Below, piece after piece: positions 33,114 through 43,507 of a stretch of DNA of 64,000 nt. The notes beneath the pieces are model-generated. The model had not been told where the DNA came from. It ran no database searches and saw only the letters and a list, made by a program, of their open reading frames with translations. Origin of the DNA: Volutella citrinella (lineage: Eukaryota > Ascomycota > Sordariomycetes > Hypocreales > Nectriaceae); assembly GCA_034401135.1 (NCBI GenBank), contig JAWZSP010000004.1:2976001-3040000 (forward strand). Direction: 5' to 3'. The translations under genes and the position numbers were made by a program. Numbering within the stretch: position 1 is the stretch's first letter; every line of letters starts with the position of its first letter.

Positions 33114-35307
33114 CTAGATTGTCAATTTTCGCTTTGACTGGATGAACCGCTTGTGCAGCATCGTCAGCGACTCTCTGTGCCCCGTCATAGCCGACAACGC
33201 ATCCCTTGCTACTGAGGCACCACAATCATCTCGCTCAACATCCCATTGTTCCTCGCGAGCCTTAAGGTAGATGCCCTTCTGTATTTTTCCGCAGTTGTCT
33301 ACACTGCGGGCCGCCCGAAGTTGGCAAATCTCATTCGCCATGCACTCTCCTGTGCATTTCTCATTTCTCCACCCGCGGCTCTTCCTGGCCAGGTAGGCTT
33401 CAAAGACCGTTTCGTCGGCCTCCATGGCCTCTGTGAGGTTATGCCAGAAGGCCGCGGTCAGCTCCGCGGTGGGCTCCGTCAACGGCGGCTGGACCAAGGG
33501 CCCGTAGAGCTCCTTCGTGGAGTAATACTTCTTCCACACGGGACCGGTGGTTTGGAAAGCCGGGTCATCCATATCCGCCATGTATGTGGTAGCATCCAGG
33601 ACACCAAAGGTATCCGGGTCGACATCGTAGACGCGGAATGAGGGCATTCCCGACGTGGGCGTCAGTGATGGAGCGACAAAGGATGTGACCAGCGCGTTGT
33701 CGAACCGCCTGCCCGTGTTGTTGGAGTAGCTGATCTGGAACTGGTCGACATGGGTGTGTCCAAAGAACATGGCCGCAATCGTCCCCGAGTACCGATGAAC
33801 GACCAGGTCAAGGTAGTGCGACTGCTCGTGGAAAGAAGCGTGGTTCCCCAGCGGCATGTGGCCAATGATGTAAACGTGTTCTCCTGCTCGCTCCGCGGCC
33901 GCAAGCTCTCCGGCGAGCCACTCGATCTGGCCTGCCGGGTCAATCGGCATGGCGCCTTGATACATCCAAAAGTTGTGCGCGTAGAACAGGTTCGTGTTGA
34001 GGGAAATGATGCGAAGGTTGCCGTTGGGGTATCGAGTCGAATATGCGCCCAGCTTCTCGACATGGGCTGCGTCGCCAGACCCAATCCAGCGGCTCCAAGA
34101 TTTTGACAAGAGGCTGTATAGCCATTGCGTTGGCTCGTCGGGCTGCAGCTTGTAGGCGTTTGACGGATGGGCCTCGTGGTTCCCAGCCGTTCCGTAGACA
34201 AGCCCGAGAGTCCTATCCATGGAACCGTAGGCGTCCGCAACTGTACGTGCATACATGGTCAGCATGTCTTGCAAGGCCTATAACTAGTAGCAACGAGTGG
34301 CACGCACTGATCTTGTCGTTATATTCTATGCTTGTGTTCCAGAACGCGTGGTCCACCATGTCCCCCGTGAAGATGGCGAACGCTGCGTCAGGAACAGCAG
34401 CCTTGATGCCGTCGTACAAACTCTTCTCCAGAATCGCAGGCACATCACAGTTGTGGTCCCCAAACGGACCAGCTGGCGATTTGGAGCGTCCGGGCTCATC
34501 CTCTGCTGTGTACGGCCTGTCTGGGTTGTCAGTTTCGGTGCAGAGCCGCTGGAGCCGGAGTCTTTGCACTGTACCTGCAGCAGATTGGTTTGTTGCATTT
34601 CGAACTCGAGCCCTCGACATACAATGGGTCGATATGAATGTCAGAGTAGTGGACCACCCTCAGCGGCTTGCGGCCACTGGGCTGGGGACGCTTCGATGGC
34701 TCCTCGCTGGCCGGGAACGGAAGCTGCCATTCTTGAATCTCGGGCCATTCACACAGGCCCATGATGGCGATGCAGAAAAGATGAGAGGTCCTTGAGCCTA
34801 GCTTCATCTCTCGGAGCGAGGAGGCGATGATTGGCCCCTCCAAGGCAAGGCCTCCTTCACATACATCCTTGTCGAATGTCTAGACATGGTTGGATCAGTT
34901 GGGTGCGAGTGCGAGCATCGAGGGTGGCTCCTCACCTTGACCATCTTGCATATTTCTTGCAAGACGCGAACGAAGGCATCATCGCCCAGGGCAGCGAGGC
35001 CCTTGAGCGGCACGAGGACGGACTGTGCCTGGTTAGCTCTGAGAGGCTGCGGCCGAGCAAGCAGGCCACAAACCTGACACGCCGCGCACGTCTCCGCGCT
35101 CTTCATCTGACCAAGGATGTCATCTGCCCAGCCCTTGGCCGAGAGCGCCTTTTGCTCATCGTCGAAGCCATTGTAGCCTCGAAAGAAGCCATTTCCGCCA
35201 GAGCTCAGGAAGCCCAGGACGGTGTACGTGCATACCCCGACCAGGAAAACGAGGGACGTGAGCAGGACCATGAGTCCGGCCCCGTCAAATTTTGATTTGC
35301 CATGCAT
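33114..35307 (-). CDS. Acid sphingomyelinase-like metallophosphodiesterase
   Basis: Five exons: 35074-35307, 34936-35022, 34575-34879, 34308-34516, 33114-34240, giving 653 aa. Relatives hydrolyse sphingomyelin or other phosphodiesters in lumenal or extracellular compartments. Near the N-terminus a hydrophobic helix (LMVLLTSLVFLVGVCTYTVL, about 12-33) is a signal anchor. A saposin-B-like region follows (CAACQSVLVPLKGLAALG, ICKMVKTFDKDVCEG, FCIAIMGLCEWP). The calcineurin-type metal-binding motifs are all present: YSDIHID (about 185-191), FTGDMVDH (about 258), GNHEAH (about 298), GHMPLGNH (about 405) and GHTHVDQF (about 438). Splices restore CCRPYTAEDE and NDKIIADAYG. The C-terminal domain contains paired cysteines (CTGECMANEIC). 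The substrate is inferred, not shown; fungi may use it on other phospholipids. Confidence 0.88.
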
Positions 35308-35903
35308 TTAAGAATGATCTACTATCCATCCTTGATGAATAGGACGAGGCTGACGGCTGGGTGTCGCGGCATGCACATGTGTTTCTTATCCCCGCGTCAG
35401 CGCCGTAGTAGAGCCAGCGCCACGGAATGCATCGGCCCAATCAGAGCGTCACGGCTGGCACATGCCTGGCTGCTGCTGCGCATTGCTGTTGATGGACTCA
35501 TCCAGCAGCTGGACGAAGAGAGATGGCACAACAGAAGGCCTCGGCTGTGTCGGAACTGCGAGATTCCAGCGAGGGCGGTCATGAATAGTAGATTGCTGTA
35601 TTGTCAATGCAGATGATAGGATCTTTTACAGGATACGAATGTGCCCTTCGCCTGTCTGCCCCATGGACCCGTGAATTATCGAACAAAGAATATCCAGAAA
35701 TTCTTATCTAACGTACAGGAGTTCTGCTGCTGCTTTTCGCTGCCTTGTGTAGGTCGATATACATACTAATACATGAGGGGAGGTCCGTCCTTGTCCGCCC
35801 CGGTCCCAAGACTATTCTTACACGACCCTGGATTGCTCTGCCTGGATTCATCTCCCCGTATTACTCTCCCCGCCCGCCCGTGGTTGCTCTCCTTGAAGCC
35901 AGA
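35308..35903. other. Gap between PET127 stop and phosphodiesterase start
   Basis: The 596 nt lie between two same-strand genes and should hold the PET127 3' region and the phosphodiesterase promoter. No gene is seen. Confidence 0.5.
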
Positions 35904-38900
35904 CTATTCCTTCGATTCGTTCTGCTCCTTTGATCCCGCTTCGACGACCGAATCCTTCGACCAAGCCACCTTCATGGGTTTTTCCTTCTGCTGTTCGTCC
36001 ATCCATTCTCGATACGACTCTCCGCTCTCAGATCTCGATTGCAGCTGTCCCTTCCACATTCGAGCCCAGCTTCCTTTGACGGGGGACAAAGCTTTCGCTC
36101 GACGACCCTTGACCTGGGAGAAGATCCTCTGAGCTTGATCGGACGGCAGTTCAGTCACCGTGTACTCGACTCGGCAATGCTCTTGCTTGTTCGATTTGTG
36201 GAAGCGCTCCACAGGTTGGTTTTTGTACATGTTCCGTACCGTGACGTAAACACCGAAGAGATCATTCTTCTGTGCTTTGCCGCCCCGTTCGGTAGTTTCC
36301 GCCCGTCCAACTTCTTCCGTATCAGACGCTTCCTGATCTTGCTCCGCGACGCCAGCGCTCTCCTCTTGATCCACGGCGGCTTGCGCTTTGGACTCACTGA
36401 CCAACTTGGAAAGTACCCGCTCGAACTGGCTAATATCGTCGGCCTTCTCATCAACTCCGCGAGCCACCTTCAGTATGAGGTCTGTCAACGACGATTCTTG
36501 GCCCCCGCTGGCAGGCCCCTTTGCCTCCCCACCATTGCCGTCACCAGTTTCGGCTTGGTTGGTCGATGCCGTCTCCTTGCTCACGGTGGCACTTGAGTCT
36601 GATGGCTCAGTATCTTGATCAACCTGCTCCGGCAATGATTTGGTGACGTCTGGTTCGCCGTCAAGACTGGAAGCATTGTCTTGCGAGGCCTTATCCAAGC
36701 CAACATCAGGCGCTGGGCCAAGCTCATCTCCACCCCCTCCGTTCGTAGGCTGCTCCAAGCTTGCAGAGCTTGTTTCATGGCCCGACTCTTGATCCTCATT
36801 CGGCAGTGAGGTTTGGGTTTCTTGTTCTTGTTCGGACGGGATTCCTTGATCCAAGTCGATAGACTCGGTGGCAGCGCTATCGGATTCTTCGTCAACGGTC
36901 GCCTCCTCCGTTCCCTCCGTGCCTTCGGGTAGCTCGTCCGTTATGGCCTCAATGAGGGAATCCAAGTAGGCATTCTTCTCTTCAACAGTCTTGCCGCGTA
37001 AAACTCCACTCTGCTCGAGAGCCTCGTCAATGGCGTCACGAACAGTCTGAAGGCCTCGAGCGTCGTCGTCGACAGTCTCGTCAACCTTTGCCATCAGCTC
37101 ATCCCAAGCACTCTGGGCGTCCAGGCCATCCTCTTTTGGCAGTTGTTGCTCCTCATCCACCTTCTCCGCCGGATCTAGGCCCGATTCGATGGTGTCCAAG
37201 TCTCCCTGGCTTGACTCGTTCTCGAGTCTTCCGCGGTTGATGCCGAGCATGTCTTTTTCAAACTTTTCCACCGCCTCCTTGCCCTTAGCTTGCGTCGCAT
37301 CAGCTTCTTCCTCTGTCACTGGCTGGGCAAAGAAATATAGCAGAGGGGGGCTGGTAGGCCGAGTCTCGACATGCAGCCGGAGTGATTGATCCGGGAACCG
37401 CTCCGTGGCACGATTCAACAGATCGTTCAGCATTGTGAGACTCGTTTTGAATTCCGCGTCTCCAATGGCGGTGTCATCGGCTTCATGGATCGCATGGTCC
37501 ATCTCTTTCAAGCTGATGTACTGGAACCCAAAGATGCGCCGGGTATTGTGATAAGCAACGAAGATACCGTCCATGCGGCCCATGCGAACCTGGAGGGAGT
37601 ACTTCAAAAAGGCAGCACGAATCATATCGTAGTACTCTCGTTCAAATGAGTCCCAGGTTCCGAAATGCCTTCGTATCTCATAGCCAGCACCCTTCTCGGG
37701 CTCCTTTACGTCCATTCGAATCGAAACTACTGCTCGAGTCTTGAGGTCAAACATTCCTGTCCCTGGAATTCTGTCGTCGTGGGCGTCCAGCTGTGACCGC
37801 ATCATGAAATCCCCAAACTTGGTGTAATGGAATGACTCGTCGGCGTTCTTTTCCTCCTCTGTGAGCTGATGCGAACGAGTAAGTCGATACTTCTCGTAAT
37901 CTTCCTTGGGCAGCGTAAGGAGCTTTTCCATCGACTTGCCAAGCATTGCAAGAATGTTTCCCGTGTCGTACTCCTTGTCCGCATCAATTGCATAAACGCC
38001 GTTTTTGTATCGCGCAAACGAGGCAGAGGGTGCGCGTGATATTGCAGAAAACCTCTCCGACTCAACGTTGAACTCCCTTGAGAGCATGTCAAAGTTGGGT
38101 TTCCTCCAACTGGAGAGAAGGAAGTGAAACTGGCTCAGAAGTGCGGTCATGCTCGACGTGGAACCACAAAACTTCAAATCATGCTTCGCGCACAGCTCTC
38201 TAAGTTTGTCATCTTTGGACGAGGTGACGTATTCTTTAAGCGCGTTGAAGTCGAACTCCTTGACGGGCATGATCGTGGACAAGTAAGGGTCGAAATTGTA
38301 AACCCAACTGTGACTGTCTTGCAAAGGATAGACACCTTGATTAAAGAGGGCACGATCGAGGTTGTGAGCCAGCGCTGGCACAGCAATAACTTCGCCCTCC
38401 TCCACTGGCTTGAGTTCCAGCTTCGAAGGTGTTATGTTTTTCACAACTAAGGCCGGGCCAGACTTGCTCCGCTTGCTGCTCTTCTTCCTCTTAGGATCTT
38501 TCGTTGATTCTTTGGTTGCCTTTCGGGGTCCGCTCTTCGATCCGCTCTTCGGTCCGCTCTTCGATTCGCTCTTCGAATCACTCTTTGATTCGACCGGGGG
38601 GGAGCTGCGACGGGGGGGCTTGTCGCCCGGTGGACCCTCGAACGTGCCAGTGCCTAACGGCGAAAACATCGGAGTCCCCAGTCCTTCAGGTACCTCGAGC
38701 TGGTCGTAGGGTGTTGGACTTGGGAAGTCGTCATATTCTCTGGAAACTCGTCGACTGCTTTGCTGCAAAGCACCTTGAAGTGACGTCCATGCGCCACCAA
38801 GGGGCCTGACATGGCGATTACCCCTCGGCGGGTTGAACTTATCCGATGGCCTTCTCTTGTATTGCCTGGGGGTCTGGATACCATAAACCTTGCGTACCAC

Positions 38901-39242
38901 GCCCAAGGTTTCTTCGAACATAGATTCGTCCTTGCTGTTGACTGGTCGCAGCGATGGATGGCTGTCGACCTCAATCTCTGTGCCAGATTCGAGTTCAGCG
39001 TCGAGGGAGTGGCGTGATTGAAACTCTTTCAAAAAGGCGTCACCCCCCTCCTCCTCTTGAGCGCTGCTACGCTTCGCCTTGGGCAGCGGAGGTTGTTTCT
39101 TCCCGCGAGGGTCTCGGCTGAGGGCGCTGGAGGCAGTGAAAGATCGTTGATGCGCACCACCGAGACTTATCAAACCTCGAGAGCAGGAATGCGCACGCGC
39201 ATAGCCAATGCCTTGGCCAGCGCCATGCCTAAAACGAAGCAT
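35904..39242 (-). CDS. PET127: PET127-like mitochondrial RNA-processing protein
   Basis: Single exon, 1112 aa from the ATG at 39242. The frame extends 40 codons upstream only to a TTG. Pet127 is a mitochondrial membrane-associated protein needed for 5' processing and turnover of mitochondrial RNAs. The N-terminus (MLRFRHGAGQGIGYARAHSC) is Arg-rich without acids and is followed by RSFTASSAL, a good mitochondrial presequence. A low-complexity Ser/Lys segment (SKSDSKSESKSGPK) precedes the core from about residue 290: VPALAHNLDRALFNQGVYPL, MFDLKTRAVVSIRMDV, WDSFEREYYDMIRAAFLKYS and GRMDGIFVAYHNTRRIFGFQ, which resemble Pet127 and its PD-(D/E)XK-like fold. The last 400 residues are an acidic, Gln/Glu/Ser-rich tail before a Lys-rich end. 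The HID1-like gene is divergent. Confidence 0.85.
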   Translation of the reverse strand: MLRFRHGAGQGIGYARAHSCSRGLISLGGAHQRSFTASSALSRDPRGKKQPPLPKAKRSSAQEEEGGDAFLKEFQSRHSLDAELESGTEIEVDSHPSLRPVNSKDESMFEETLGVVRKVYGIQTPRQYKRRPSDKFNPPRGNRHVRPLGGAWTSLQGALQQSSRRVSREYDDFPSPTPYDQLEVPEGLGTPMFSPLGTGTFEGPPGDKPPRRSSPPVESKSDSKSESKSGPKSGSKSGPRKATKESTKDPKRKKSSKRSKSGPALVVKNITPSKLELKPVEEGEVIAVPALAHNLDRALFNQGVYPLQDSHSWVYNFDPYLSTIMPVKEFDFNALKEYVTSSKDDKLRELCAKHDLKFCGSTSSMTALLSQFHFLLSSWRKPNFDMLSREFNVESERFSAISRAPSASFARYKNGVYAIDADKEYDTGNILAMLGKSMEKLLTLPKEDYEKYRLTRSHQLTEEEKNADESFHYTKFGDFMMRSQLDAHDDRIPGTGMFDLKTRAVVSIRMDVKEPEKGAGYEIRRHFGTWDSFEREYYDMIRAAFLKYSLQVRMGRMDGIFVAYHNTRRIFGFQYISLKEMDHAIHEADDTAIGDAEFKTSLTMLNDLLNRATERFPDQSLRLHVETRPTSPPLLYFFAQPVTEEEADATQAKGKEAVEKFEKDMLGINRGRLENESSQGDLDTIESGLDPAEKVDEEQQLPKEDGLDAQSAWDELMAKVDETVDDDARGLQTVRDAIDEALEQSGVLRGKTVEEKNAYLDSLIEAITDELPEGTEGTEEATVDEESDSAATESIDLDQGIPSEQEQETQTSLPNEDQESGHETSSASLEQPTNGGGGDELGPAPDVGLDKASQDNASSLDGEPDVTKSLPEQVDQDTEPSDSSATVSKETASTNQAETGDGNGGEAKGPASGGQESSLTDLILKVARGVDEKADDISQFERVLSKLVSESKAQAAVDQEESAGVAEQDQEASDTEEVGRAETTERGGKAQKNDLFGVYVTVRNMYKNQPVERFHKSNKQEHCRVEYTVTELPSDQAQRIFSQVKGRRAKALSPVKGSWARMWKGQLQSRSESGESYREWMDEQQKEKPMKVAWSKDSVVEAGSKEQNESKE
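38520..38600. repeat. Internal minirepeat in PET127 (Ser-Lys repeats)
   Basis: Short near-repeats of a GATTCGCTCTTC/GGTCCGCTCTTC unit on the + strand encode the alternating SKSDSKSESKSG-type stretch of PET127 on the - strand. This is a low-complexity linker prone to length variation. Confidence 0.7.
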
Positions 39243-39624
39243 GGGAGTACAATTGCTCAGCGTCGATGAGGATAGGCCAGCGCGGAGCTTTTTGAAGCCA
39301 TGAATGAAGGTCGATAAGAAATTTGGACTGTCGCGCCGCGCCAAAAATGCTTCATCAGACAAGCTTGGGTTATCGATAAGGATAACGGTAGAATATCGGG
39401 TGGCGTGTGCAAACGGGGAGCATGCGCTCGCTTAGCTGGGTCGTCATTGCGTCCTAGTGCCTATTGTGGATGGAGTGGATGGACTGGTGTAGGAACCTGG
39501 AAATGTTACGTACCTCCACAGCGACAGGTCCATAGCCGCAGCCACCTAGTGCCAGATCAACCACCAGACATCGCCATCGTCTACACCAACTAGCAGATTC
39601 AGAGGCACGGCCTCGCAAATAGAC
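39243..39624. promoter_or_regulatory. Divergent promoter, PET127 (-) and HID1 (+)
   Basis: The 382 nt between the two start codons must serve both genes. No TATA box is obvious. Confidence 0.5.
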
Positions 39625-42372
39625 ATGGGTGCGAGCGACTCCAAACTCGTCTTTAAGCGAGGCATCTTCCGCCTATCCGAGGAACGGCACATTCCCGCGG
39701 ACGATGCATACTGGACCTCAGTTAGCTCTCCCCTCCACCATCGCAAGGCATCGTGAACACTAACGCCTGTGCAGTTCTGGGAGCTGCCAGAGTCATCTGA
39801 GGATGTTTTCAGTCTCTTTACCCCCGCCGATATTCGCCGTACAAGAGATCAAGCCCTCGAGAATCTCGAAACACTCATACTAGCAGTCACGTCTCGCCTA
39901 TTCATCCTACGTCATCACCCATCCTTCCCCGATGCCGACCTAGCGCCAGAGCGGGAGGCCCTGAACTGCGTCAGAGTACTCACGCGACTCTTGCCATACC
40001 TCTACGAGAAAGAAACCTTGGCTCCGTGGGAGGAGCAGTTTTTCTGGGGCCATCGCCGGAAACGCACGCGCCATGCATCGATTGCCAACGAGATCTTGTT
40101 CGACGAGGCTCAGGCTGAGGATGCAAAGACGCAAACAGGTGATTTCGAGGATGCAAAGCCACTGGCCGAGGAGTTGATCGATACCCTTGTGGACTTGCTG
40201 TTCTTTTCCGACCTTACCCTGCCTCGCCAACCTGATGGGCGATCCAAGGTCACGTATGCCATTTGGCAGAGCGGAGTAGGGTGCAATACTGCTGTTGCCA
40301 CTACCAAGGAATTCGAGAACAACCGTTCTGAGATCTTGCGCCTCCTTCTGACCCTAGCGGGCCAGAGCATGTACATGACGGCTGGCGTCCTGCCACAGAA
40401 GGGAGTGCGTGCTCTGACACACATGTGCACCTGCTCAGATAAGCAGGTTGTGTTGTCAGTGCTCTGCTCTCTGCTCAATACGGTAAGCCAAATATTATTG
40501 ACAATCCCCTTCGACATAATAATATGCTAAGACTATCTCTTATACTTATAGACATTGAAGTACAACCCCGCCACGTGGAGAGTCCCATACAACACCTTGG
40601 TGTTTAAGGATGGTAAGCAGACGCTGGTGACCTATTCGCTTCAGTTTTTGCTGGTTCTACTGCTGTATCCCATTCCCGAGGACTCTTCAGGGTCGGCACC
40701 AAAGAATTATTACCGACACTTCCTCGGTCGTCTCCACAGACCCCAGGACTTCCAGTTCATTGTCGATGGCATGACCCGCATTCTCAACCAACCTCTTCAA
40801 GAGAAGACGTCCTACCTACCAGGGACACAGTCATCAGGCAATTTTGCGCCCGAGATGCTCATGCTATTCTGGGAGGTCACGCAGTGCAATAAGAGATTCC
40901 GGTCTTTCATCATTGACACGGAGCGAGCCCATGATTTCGTCATCCTAGCTCTCTTCTATGCCCTGGAGTACAGAAACGACCCAGCGAAGCAAGGAGTGGT
41001 CCGCATGTGCGCTTTTCTGCTACAGACTCTCAGCGTAGAGCCCAACTTTGGCGTCAACCTGAACAAATATTTTGAAGGCCAAGACAGTCTCCCCGTCTCC
41101 ATCAGGGTACCCGGTTTCAGGGGCACTTACGCAGACTTCTTGATTCACTCCATTTACACCTTGATAACAACCAGTCAAGGAAAGCTGTCCGCGATTTACC
41201 CGGCCCTCTTAGCGGTAATCAATAATATCGCGCCGTATCTCGAGGGCATCAGCAGTATTAGCAGCTCTAAGCTGATCCAACTATTCACATCCATGTCATC
41301 ACCTTCCTTCCTCCTCGCCAACGATAGCAACCACAGTCTTCTCCATTCGCTACTAGAGTCGATCAGCTCTATTTTGGAGAACAAATATCAGAAAAACCCT
41401 GAACTCGTCTTCACCATTCTGAAGAACAAGAAGCGAGTCCAAGCTCTTAGGTCGTTTACCCTCGAGAGTGGGCAGGAAGAAATCGAACGGAGGAACCGAC
41501 GCAGAAAGGACTCCGGGGGCCCAACAGATCCTCTTGATAGTGGCTCGATTCGAAGCTCGGTTGACAGTTTGCGAAGCCCTCCTGGCCCCCAGCCGCGCCC
41601 AGCAGCTTTGGAAGAGGTCCCCGAAGATGGGGCGTTCGCGATTGGCGACGACGAGGATGATAGTGACGATGACGATCACCAGCCGACTCCGGCACGTTCA
41701 ACCTCGAGCGAGAACCAATCGCAGGCATCCGAGCCCCAGGACATGGAAGAGGCTGTCCCCACACAGCTGCGAGGCATGTCTGAGAAGGCTCGGGGGAAAA
41801 TGCCAGCTGGTTTGCCAAGTTTCTCGCGGCAAAACAGCACTACAAGCCTAGGCGCTCATTCTCTGTCGGGCCAGTCTCAGAGCGGCGGCTCCTTTGAGCC
41901 AAGCGCGCATTGGATTGACAGTTGGCTACCAGAGCTGCCCTTACACACCATCTTGGCAGTCATTCAGCAAGTCTCGGCCGCACTGCCGCGGCAAGACTTT
42001 TCAGGCGATTTGCCAACCTCAGAAACCCTGAGGCGCATCAATGCTATCAGCGTTGTGGGTATTGAGCCCCAACCACCTCGCGTCCACTCGTTTGAGTGGT
42101 CCCAGCTAGCCTTGGGGTGGTACGAATCCCTCCTCTGGGGCGTCGTCTTCACTAGTGAGATGCTGGTCTCGAGGGGGACGATGGGCATATGGAATGGCAC
42201 CTCTATCAAGCTCTTCCGTGTTCAGCAGACAGCACCCGAAGGACCGACACTGACTTCGCCCCGCGGAGCCGTCGATGCAGTGGGAAGCAACCTTGTCAAT
42301 CGGATTGGCCAAATCAACCTTCGAGGAGCCACACAAGGGGGGCAGCCACCACTCCCACCCAGAGGTAGCTGA
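39625..42372 (+). CDS. HID1-family Golgi trafficking protein
   Basis: Three exons, 39625-39720, 39775-40482 and 40552-42372, give 874 aa. HID1 proteins (relatives of dymeclin) are peripheral membrane proteins of the Golgi/TGN; in animals they act in dense-core vesicle formation and protein sorting. The N-terminus MGASDSKLVFKRGIFRL has Gly2 and Ser6-Lys7, a classic N-myristoylation signal, as in animal HID1. Recognisable blocks are ADDAYWTSFWELPESSEDVF (rebuilt across intron 1), LETLILAVTSRLF, LNCVRVLTRLLPYLYE, LLNTTLKYNPATWRVPYN (rebuilt across intron 2) and LLYPIPEDS. Residues about 600-720 are a Ser/Pro/Asp-rich disordered insert. The C-terminal block has WIDSWLPELPLHTILAVIQ. Confidence 0.9.
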
Positions 42373-43507
42373 TAGACCTAGCCAGCCTTCGTGACGAGAA
42401 CGACTCGTTCAGGTCCGTCACTGCCACCCAGCATTGAGTATCTGCGCCTACAAGGTAGGCAGAGACGGCAGGGGTTTGCAATTTGAGCTGTCGAATGAAA
42501 CGATGAATGTCACCATGTCAAAGCTACAAGTATATGGAGCAGCTGAAATGAGCTACCGTACCATCTCAAGTCGATAGTGTTGCTTGATTGGGCATTCCTG
42601 ACGGCCGTATCTTGGGGTGGAATTTTTGCAGGCGTTCTCCAAACTGAATCAACACAGAGAAAGGCGTTTTTAGAGCTACTAGCATCATCAATCAACCTAC
42701 GTACCTTGTACATTATCCCAGTCAGCAGCAATCGAGCATGTGCGAAAACTCGCTCCTCCAAACTAGTAGCATATTTCCTCACGCGTTGTTGTGAAGCTCG
42801 ATGCCATTGCCGTCTTGCCTCGGCATTCTCTGGTGCATGATCAGATGCCCCAGCTCCCCACCACGCATAATAAATGCTTGAAGCACATGGGGCTGAAGAT
42901 CGCGGCCTACCGCCAGCCAACAACGGGCCAAGAACAGGGACCCTTGCTCCGGACCCCGCAATAACGGCGGGCCCTGGGTGCCCTGGACAAGCACGAGGGC
43001 GACGAGTCGCCGGCTTGGGCAGCTCTGTAAGCCGAGCCGCTGAAGCCGTGATGCCACTCGCTGATCGGTCAGATCGCACACAGGGCCTTCAAACTCTTAG
43101 GGCGATCATGCCGCAATATGGACGTGGATGTGATGCTTCCCCGCCTTTGCTACCCCGGCCACTTGACTTTTTGGGGAATTTCCTCGTGCATGGCAGCCGC
43201 TCAAGGGCATTATGTGCAAGCTCTTTGGGCCCTTGCCTTGCATCCATCTATCGCAGAAAGCAAAGGAACCGTGGGGTAGACTGGGGATGTGTACATGGCT
43301 GACGGTGTGAGGTTGCATTGGCGTGCAAGAGGGCGAAAGCCTGTTACCTTGACTCTCTCGTCCATTGACGGCGTGGCTCTACTATTCATATCACGGATAC
43401 CCTGAGTAACTTGAATCTTCATCTCCCTCGTTCCTCTCCCTCGTTCTTTCACTTAAAGGTTGCGAGGCGATCGAAATCCGCCAAGAGTAACACTTTTGTC
43501 TCGCTAA
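42373..43507. other. Intergenic region before the epoxide-hydrolase-like gene
   Basis: No convincing gene. A - strand frame (42510-43079) contains a good donor-like ACAAGGTACGTAGG near 42712, but no recognisable protein or clear start. The segment 43330-43500 is CT-rich and probably the promoter and leader of the next gene. Confidence 0.4.

Noticed and set aside
42510..43079. 189-codon frame on the - strand with a strong donor-like site (ACAAGGTACGTAGG) near 42712
   Set aside because: The protein resembles no family, the start is not an ATG of good context, and no acceptor gives a convincing continuation; splicing to the TCAG near 42650 yields only a short unrecognised tail.
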